This document shows, one piece after another, positions 7,156 through 11,381 of a DNA stretch of 11,381 bases. A program made the translations under genes and the position numbers. The DNA comes from Candidatus Binatia bacterium. GTDB taxonomy: Bacteria > Desulfobacterota_B > Binatia > UBA9968 > JAJDTQ01. Location: positions 1-11,381 of the forward strand of contig JAJDTQ010000162.1 of the NCBI GenBank assembly GCA_022827045.1, read 5' to 3'. The notes beneath the pieces are model-generated. The model saw nothing but the letters and a program-made list of their open reading frames with translations. It was not told the origin of the DNA and searched no databases. Within the stretch, counting starts at the first letter, position 1, and each line of letters opens with the position of its first letter.

Positions 7156-7934
7156 GGACTCCGCTCCTCGCGGGTGACCAGCCCGCGGCCCAGGTAGGCC
7201 TCGATGACCCGTTCATCCGCCTGCACCTCGGGCGGAGGGCCCTGCATCAGCACCTTCCCCTCGGCCATCACGATGACCGGATCGCACAGCAGCGAGATCA
7301 GCTCCATGTCGTGCGCGATGATGCAGAAGGTGTAGCCGTGGTGGAGGTTGAGGCGCTGGATGGCGCCGGCGATGTCCTTCAACAGCGTGCGGTTGACTCC
7401 CGCGCCCACCTCGTCGAGCAGCACCACCCGGGGCTCCGTCATCATGGTGCGGCCCAGCTCCAGCAGCTTCTTCTGCCCGCCCGAGAGGTTCCCGGCCGGC
7501 TCGCCGGCCACGGCCTCGAGCTTGAGGAACTCGATGACCTCGTCGGCGCGGGCGCCGATGGCCTGTTCCTGCGCGCGGATCTTCCCGGGCCGGAACCATA
7601 CGTCCACCAGGCTCTCGCCGGACTGGCCCCCCGGCACGGTCATCAGGTTCTCCCGGACCGTCAGCGTGGAGAATTCGTGGGCGATCTGAAACGTGCGCAG
7701 CACGCCCTTCGAGAAGAGCTCGTGGGGCGTAAGCCCGGTGACGTCCTCGCCTTCGAGGCGGACCGTTCCCGAGGTCGGCCGGTGGACGCCGGCGATGACG
7801 TTGAAGAGGGTGGTTTTGCCGGCCCCGTTGGGGCCGATGAGCCCGGTGATGCTGCCGCGCTCGATGGTGAGGGACGCGCCGTCGACGGCCCGGATGCCGC
7901 CGAAGTGCATGTGCAGGTTTTCTACGGAGATCAT
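7152..7934 (-). CDS. livG: LIV-type ABC transporter ATP-binding protein LivG (first importer)
   Basis: ATPase subunit of the complete importer, 260 residues from MISVENLHMHFGG, the family's expected length and start. A longer in-frame reading from 8027 adds a basic, low-complexity N-terminus through the intergenic hairpins and was rejected. Motifs: Walker A GPNGAGKTT at 34-42, Q83 in RTFQ, signature LSGGQKK at 150-156, Walker B VVLLDEVGAGVN with D174 and E175, switch histidine 208 in IIAHDMELI. The residue after the catalytic Glu is Val rather than the usual Pro. The C-terminal tail with VLMQGPPPEVQADERVIEAYLG is the LivG extension. It overlaps livF by ATGA. A modest GAGG lies about ten bases before the ATG. 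Confidence 0.94.
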   Translation of the reverse strand: MISVENLHMHFGGIRAVDGASLTIERGSITGLIGPNGAGKTTLFNVIAGVHRPTSGTVRLEGEDVTGLTPHELFSKGVLRTFQIAHEFSTLTVRENLMTVPGGQSGESLVDVWFRPGKIRAQEQAIGARADEVIEFLKLEAVAGEPAGNLSGGQKKLLELGRTMMTEPRVVLLDEVGAGVNRTLLKDIAGAIQRLNLHHGYTFCIIAHDMELISLLCDPVIVMAEGKVLMQGPPPEVQADERVIEAYLGRGLVTREERSP

Positions 7935-7969
7935 CGATGCGGGGACCTCGGCAGCGCTGCACACCAACC

Positions 7970-7986
7970 GCCGGGACCGGCCCGGC
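7970..7986 (-). promoter_or_regulatory. Short GC hairpin upstream of livG
   Basis: Arms GCCGGG (7970-7975) and CCCGGC (7981-7986) pair perfectly around a 5-base loop. It lies between the larger 12-bp hairpin and the livG start, in the 100-base gap after the binding-protein gene. No T-tract follows. It may add to mRNA stability or attenuate read-through; this is inference. Confidence 0.4.
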
Positions 7987-7991
7987 GCGGT

Positions 7992-8020
7992 GGGCGGGAA
8001 GGACAGACTCCTTCCCGCCC
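7992..8020 (-). promoter_or_regulatory. Perfect 12-bp stem-loop just after the binding-protein gene
   Basis: GGGCGGGAAGGA (7992-8003) and TCCTTCCCGCCC (8009-8020) pair without mismatch around a 5-base loop, starting 15 bases beyond the binding-protein stop. The following transcript bases (ACCGCGCCGG) contain no T-run, so full intrinsic termination is unlikely. Its place parallels the hairpin after the other binding-protein gene and suits 3'-end protection of binding-protein mRNA with reduced downstream expression. Confidence 0.7.
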
Positions 8021-8034
8021 GCACCAATGCTGGA

Positions 8035-9225
8035 CTAACGGTACTTGACGGTCGTGAACTTGCCGCCCTTGACCACGATCTGGCGGTAGTTGCCGGCGCT
8101 TTCGCCCGGTCCGATCAGCTCTACCGCCGAGGCGCCGACATAGTCCACGTCGCCGCCGCCGGCCAGGATCTTGAGCGCCTTGGCCAGCTCGCCCGGATAG
8201 ATCTTCTCGCCGGGAGCGTTGGCCACCATCATGACCTTGTCCTTGAGCTTGCCGCTCTCGGCGGACTTGGCTGCCTGCATGGCCAGCATGATCAGCGCGG
8301 CCGCGTCGTACGATTCGGGTACGAAGGGGCTGTCCGACTTGACCTTGGCGGCCTTGGCGATCTCGGCAAGCTTGGCCGCCCCCGGACTGTCGGTGCCCGG
8401 GTGTGCGCCGATGGAGCCGTCGAGACCCTTGCCGATGGCCTTGGTCAGGGAATCGCTGATCATGCCGTCGGGCAGGTAGAACTTGTCGAAGGCGCCGGTG
8501 TCGAGAGCGCCCTGGATGATGCCCTTGCCGCCCTGGTCGGCGTAACCGGCCACGATCAGGATGTCGCCTCCCGCCGCGGCCAGCGCCGCCACCTCGGCGC
8601 TGTAGTCGCCCTTGCCGTCCTCATGGGGGGCCGAGATCGTGATCTTGCCGCCGCCCTTCTTCACGTTGGCGGCGATGCTGTCCGCGAGGCCCTTGCCGTA
8701 GTCGTTGTTGGTGTAGGTCAGCGCCGCCTCCTTGATCCCCATCTCCTTCAGGATGTCGGCAATGACCGCGCCCTGACGGGCGTCGGACGGGGCCGTCCGG
8801 AAGAAGAGCCCGTTGTCCCCGACGGTGGACAGGCTCGGGGCCGTGGCCGACGGCGAGATCATCACGATGCCGTTGGGCTTGGCCACGTTCTCCAGCATTG
8901 CGGTGGTAACGCCCGAGCAGTCGCCGCCGACGATGGCGTTCACCTTGTCGGAGGTCACGATCCGTTCGGTGGCCGCGGATCCGGCGGCCGAATCGCCGCA
9001 GGTGGAATCGGCGCGCACGGAGACGACCTTGGCGCCGCCAAGCAATGCGCCGCTGTCACTGACTTCCTTCATCGCCAGCTCGGCGCCGGCCGCCATTGGA
9101 GGGGTCAGCGACTCGATGGGGCCGGTAAAGCCGAACACCACGCCCAGCTTGACGTCGGCTCCAAGGGCGGCGGCCGCATACGTGGAAACGAAGACAAACA
9201 GAATACCGGAAATAAGCTTTCTCAT
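8035..9225 (-). CDS. HAAT-family amino-acid-type ABC transporter substrate-binding protein (first importer)
   Basis: Periplasmic receptor of the LivJ/LivK (Peripla_BP_6) family, 396 residues from MRKLISGILF. Residues 1-23 are a signal peptide ending ALGA before DVKLG. A longer in-frame reading from 9309 would bury this signal and was rejected; AAAAGGAG seven bases before the chosen ATG confirms it. The first ligand-lobe block is DVKLGVVFGFTGPIESLTPPMAAGAELA. Cysteines at about 76 and 103, in DSTCGDS and GGDCSGVT, match in position the single disulfide of E. coli LivJ. The motif YTNNDYGKGLADSIA marks lobe 2. It leads the operon binding protein-livG-livF-livH-livM and is followed by strong hairpins. 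Ligand is unknown; amino acids, amides or short carboxylates are possible. Confidence 0.94.
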   Translation of the reverse strand: MRKLISGILFVFVSTYAAAALGADVKLGVVFGFTGPIESLTPPMAAGAELAMKEVSDSGALLGGAKVVSVRADSTCGDSAAGSAATERIVTSDKVNAIVGGDCSGVTTAMLENVAKPNGIVMISPSATAPSLSTVGDNGLFFRTAPSDARQGAVIADILKEMGIKEAALTYTNNDYGKGLADSIAANVKKGGGKITISAPHEDGKGDYSAEVAALAAAGGDILIVAGYADQGGKGIIQGALDTGAFDKFYLPDGMISDSLTKAIGKGLDGSIGAHPGTDSPGAAKLAEIAKAAKVKSDSPFVPESYDAAALIMLAMQAAKSAESGKLKDKVMMVANAPGEKIYPGELAKALKILAGGGDVDYVGASAVELIGPGESAGNYRQIVVKGGKFTTVKYR

Positions 9226-9336
9226 CGGTCCTCTCCTTTTTGAGATCGTTGACTCGAGGCGGTTTCTCCTGACTCCATGCCTATGCCCCATTTTGCAGTT
9301 CCGCGACAAAAAGTACAGAAGCCTTCCCGTTACCGA
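9226..9336. other. Intergenic region between sthA and the first importer
   Basis: This 111-base gap holds the AAAAGGAG ribosome site (9233-9240) of the binding-protein gene. On the minus strand a weak promoter-like pair, TTGTCG and CATAGG with an 18-base spacer, can be drawn, but the match is poor. After the sthA stop there is only a tiny GAAG-G-CTTC hairpin before CTTTTTG, which is not a convincing terminator. I therefore cannot say whether the importer operon has its own promoter here, though its spacing suggests so. Confidence 0.5.
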
Positions 9337-10779
9337 TCACGAGAGCGACCCGTCGAGGTCCTTCACTCCGTTCAGGGCGGCGATCTTGTACGCCTCTCCC
9401 ATGGTCGGGAAGTTGAACACGTTGTCGATGAAGTAGTCGATGGTGCCGTTGTAGCTCAGCACCGCCTGCCCGATGTGGATCAGCTCGCAGGCCTGGTCGC
9501 CGATGATGTGGACCCCCAGCAGATGCCAGCCGTTGGGCTCGAACAGCAGGGTGAGCATGCCGTGCGAGTCGCCGATGATGCCGGCCTTGGTGACCTCGTC
9601 GTAGGTGGCCACCCCCTTGGCATAGGGGATGCCCTTGGTGTCCAGATCGTGCTGCGTATAGCCCACCATGGCGATCTCCGGGATGGTATAGACGCACATG
9701 GGGAACAGCGACCGGCGCCCGCCCGCCCGGCGCCCCAGGGCATAGTTGGCGGCCATGCGGCCCTGCTCGCTGCTGGTGGAGGCCAGCGCCGGAAAGCCGA
9801 CTACGTCGCCGGCGGCGTAGATGCTCGGGACCGACGTCTGGAACAGCTCGTTGACCTTGATCAGGCCGTACTGGTTGAACTCGACGCCCACGTCCTCGAG
9901 CCCGAGCACTTTGGTGGCCACCTCGCGTCCGCTGGCTACGATCACCGCGTCCGCCTCCAGCACCCGGCCGTCGGTGAGGGCGACCCGGGCTTTTTCCCCC
10001 GGCCCGGGCACCCGCTCGATCTTGTCGTACCAGGTGCCCCAGACGAACTCCACGCCGTAGTCTTCCATGCGCCGGATCAGCAGGTCGACGATGGGACGTT
10101 CGGCGAACGTCAGGAAGGTCTGGTCCCGCTGTATCAGCGACACCTTGCAACCCAGGACCGCAAAGGCCGAGCCGTATTCCGCGCCGATGACTCCGGCGCC
10201 GACGACGATCAGGGATTCCGGCAGGGACTTGCGCCTGAGCTCCAGGGTGAACACGGAGTCGGAGTCGAAGATGACTTCGTTGTCGATGGGTATGTCGGGC
10301 ACGAAGCGAGGCCTCGATCCCGCGGCGACGATGATCTTCTCCGCCTTCAGGTTGATGGACTCCATGGGGTTCTTGAGGACCCACGCGTGCACCGAGTTGG
10401 GGCCGTCCAGGGTCGCATGGTAGCCGCGGAAGACGTCGATGCGCTTCCGGTCGCGGTAGACCAGCAGGCGCTCCTCCATCGTCGCGACCCGCCGGTCCAC
10501 CACCTTCCGCACCCGGACGAACAGGTCCGACAGGGTAATGTCTTTCTTTTCCGTGAACTCGGTGCCGTAGAAGGGGCGCTGGCGGACCCCGCGAAGGTAG
10601 ATGATGGCCTCCCGCAAGGTCTTGCTGGGGATGGTGCCCGCCAGGAGGGTGATCCCGCCCAGGGTTTCCTGCCGCTCCACGATGGCGACCCTGGCGCCGA
10701 GCTCGCACGCCTGGACGGCGGCCGTGTAGCCCGCGGGACCGCTGCCGATGACGATGACGTCGTAGTCGAAAGCCTGCAT
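9337..10779 (-). CDS. sthA: SthA-type soluble pyridine nucleotide transhydrogenase (FAD flavoprotein)
   Basis: Cytoplasmic flavoprotein of the pyridine nucleotide-disulfide oxidoreductase superfamily, 480 residues, predicted to transfer hydride between NADPH and NAD+ (Si-specific transhydrogenase). The FAD-binding GSGPAG is at 12-17, the NAD(P) Rossmann motif GAGVIG at 194-199, and the second FAD motif YAAGDVVGFPALAS near 310-325. The C-terminal dimerisation domain ends HIGQAVLSYNGTIDYFIDNVFNFPTMGEAYKIAALNG, close to E. coli SthA and without the catalytic His of dihydrolipoamide dehydrogenase. The active-site block is GGITLLAGTIPSK: both cysteines of the disulfide enzymes are Thr (44 and 49), whereas E. 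coli SthA keeps the first. This argues against a dithiol reductase. The ATG has a modest AGGA upstream. It is probably a single-gene unit. Confidence 0.9.
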   Translation of the reverse strand: MQAFDYDVIVIGSGPAGYTAAVQACELGARVAIVERQETLGGITLLAGTIPSKTLREAIIYLRGVRQRPFYGTEFTEKKDITLSDLFVRVRKVVDRRVATMEERLLVYRDRKRIDVFRGYHATLDGPNSVHAWVLKNPMESINLKAEKIIVAAGSRPRFVPDIPIDNEVIFDSDSVFTLELRRKSLPESLIVVGAGVIGAEYGSAFAVLGCKVSLIQRDQTFLTFAERPIVDLLIRRMEDYGVEFVWGTWYDKIERVPGPGEKARVALTDGRVLEADAVIVASGREVATKVLGLEDVGVEFNQYGLIKVNELFQTSVPSIYAAGDVVGFPALASTSSEQGRMAANYALGRRAGGRRSLFPMCVYTIPEIAMVGYTQHDLDTKGIPYAKGVATYDEVTKAGIIGDSHGMLTLLFEPNGWHLLGVHIIGDQACELIHIGQAVLSYNGTIDYFIDNVFNFPTMGEAYKIAALNGVKDLDGSLS

Positions 10780-10810
10780 GAGTCCTGTGTTCGGTGCAGC
10801 CTGTCCCGCT

Positions 10811-10853
10811 CCCGGATCCGCGGCATTGTCAGATCCGGGTCAGACCGGATCCG
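10811..10853 (-). promoter_or_regulatory. Mutually exclusive stem-loops in the sthA leader
   Basis: CCGGATCCGC occurs as a direct repeat at 10812-10821 and 10845-10854, with its inverted counterpart GATCCGGG at 10832-10839 between them. The central arm can pair perfectly with either flank: eight bases with 10811-10818, or seven bases with 10845-10851 around a 6-base loop. Both cannot form together. The block lies about 30 bases upstream of the sthA ATG, in the likely 5' leader. It may be a simple attenuator-like switch or a DNA operator; function is inferred. Confidence 0.4.
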
Positions 10854-10875
10854 CCGTCGAGTCGTCTGAAGCCTC

Positions 10876-10905
10876 TCCATAGCAGATCGCACGCGGAGAT
10901 GTCAC
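10876..10905 (-). promoter_or_regulatory. Candidate sthA promoter with extended -10
   Basis: On the minus strand GTGACA (10905-10900) is followed after 18 bases by TATGGA (10881-10876), preceded by TGC as in an extended -10. The -35 matches five of six consensus positions; the -10 is weak. It would give a leader of about 90 bases before sthA. Confidence 0.35.
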
Positions 10906-10925
10906 CAGCGTGCCGCAGATCCACT

Positions 10926-11032
<107 letters not shown>

Positions 11033-11381
11033 CTATCCCGCAGCCAAATTCCGGTAGACCAGCATCAGCCCGGTGAAGATCAGCAGCACCAGGATGGCGC
11101 GGTTGAAGGTCTGCTGGCGGATCCGGTCCTGCACCTTGAGGCCCAGGTAGAAGCTCGCGAGGATGACCGCGGTCACGAATAACGAGAGCTTCACCGCCTC
11201 GACGGTGAACAGGCCCCAGGTGGAGATGGCGACCACCTGCCAGAACTTGGCCATGATGAACACCGTGGAGATGGCCTTCACGAAGTCCGCCTTGTCGAGC
11301 CGCAGGCCGTGGAGGTAGACGGCCATGACCGGCCCCATGGTGTTGGTCAGCCCGAGCAGGAACCCGCCCGTGAAGCCCATG
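11033..11381 (-). CDS. TauE/SafE-family membrane permease, C-terminal part (5' end outside window)
   Basis: C-terminal part of a TauE/SafE (formerly DUF81) membrane protein, a family linked to export of sulfite and other small organic anions. About 115 residues are present, roughly half the usual 250. The block GFTGGFLLGLTNTMGPVMAVYLHGLRLDKADFVKAISTVFIMAKFWQVV is the conserved second half of the fold (glycine-rich loop, GP, then a Lys/Phe-containing loop and membrane helix). At least two more hydrophobic segments follow, ending LMLVYRNLAAG. The methionine near the window edge is probably internal. The gene ends just before the REP array. Substrate is unknown. Confidence 0.8.
   Translation of the reverse strand, partial: MGFTGGFLLGLTNTMGPVMAVYLHGLRLDKADFVKAISTVFIMAKFWQVVAISTWGLFTVEAVKLSLFVTAVILASFYLGLKVQDRIRQQTFNRAILVLLIFTGLMLVYRNLAAG

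Noticed and set aside
7935..8027. N-terminal extension of livG back to 8027.
   Set aside because: The added residues are basic low-complexity sequence that runs through two hairpins, and homology begins at MISVENLHMHFGG.
9226..9309. N-terminal extension of the first binding protein back to 9309.
   Set aside because: It would place 28 extra residues ahead of a clear signal peptide and ignore the AAAAGGAG seven bases before the ATG at 9225.

Overview
The window is a high-GC bacterial fragment in which every convincing gene lies on the minus strand, so transcription reads from high to low coordinates. The codon bias, long overlapping antisense ORFs, Gram-negative-type periplasmic binding proteins and a 'gtcattcccgcgaaagcgggaatccag' type dispersed repeat suggest a proteobacterium or proteobacterium-like environmental lineage (Desulfobacterota, Tectomicrobia or alphaproteobacterial relatives are all possible). 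The species cannot be named from the sequence.

Layout in transcription order: (1) 11381-11033, the C-terminal part of a TauE/SafE-type membrane permease, cut by the window edge. (2) 11032-10780, a 253-base intergenic stretch with a decayed tandem array of a REP/dRS3-like element, a candidate promoter, and a leader containing mutually exclusive stem-loops. (3) 10779-9337, a SthA-type soluble pyridine nucleotide transhydrogenase. (4) 9225-4085, a complete five-gene HAAT/LIV-type ABC importer in the order binding protein, livG, livF, livH, livM. (5) 4084-3912, an AT-rich promoter/operator region. (6) 3911-1, a second LIV-type importer in the order binding protein, livH, livM, livG, with livG cut by the window edge and livF presumably beyond it.

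Each importer has a secreted binding protein that captures an amino acid or related amide/carboxylate, a LivH/LivM permease pair and LivG/LivF ATPases. In the first importer livG/livF and livH/livM overlap by ATGA, and livF and livH are three bases apart, so the four membrane-complex genes look translationally coupled. In both operons the binding-protein gene is separated from the next gene by 100-160 bases holding strong hairpins without a T-tract. This fits a design in which binding-protein mRNA is made or kept in excess over the membrane genes. The substrates cannot be assigned from sequence alone. One binding protein keeps the LivJ/LivK-type cysteine pair and the other lacks it, so the two systems probably bind different ligands.

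I see no clearly undescribed multi-gene system. The most distinctive signals are regulatory or structural: a pair of AACTNAGTT palindromes exactly 21 bp apart beside a good promoter, the tandem half-REP array, the switch-like sthA leader, and the loss of both active-site cysteines in the transhydrogenase.
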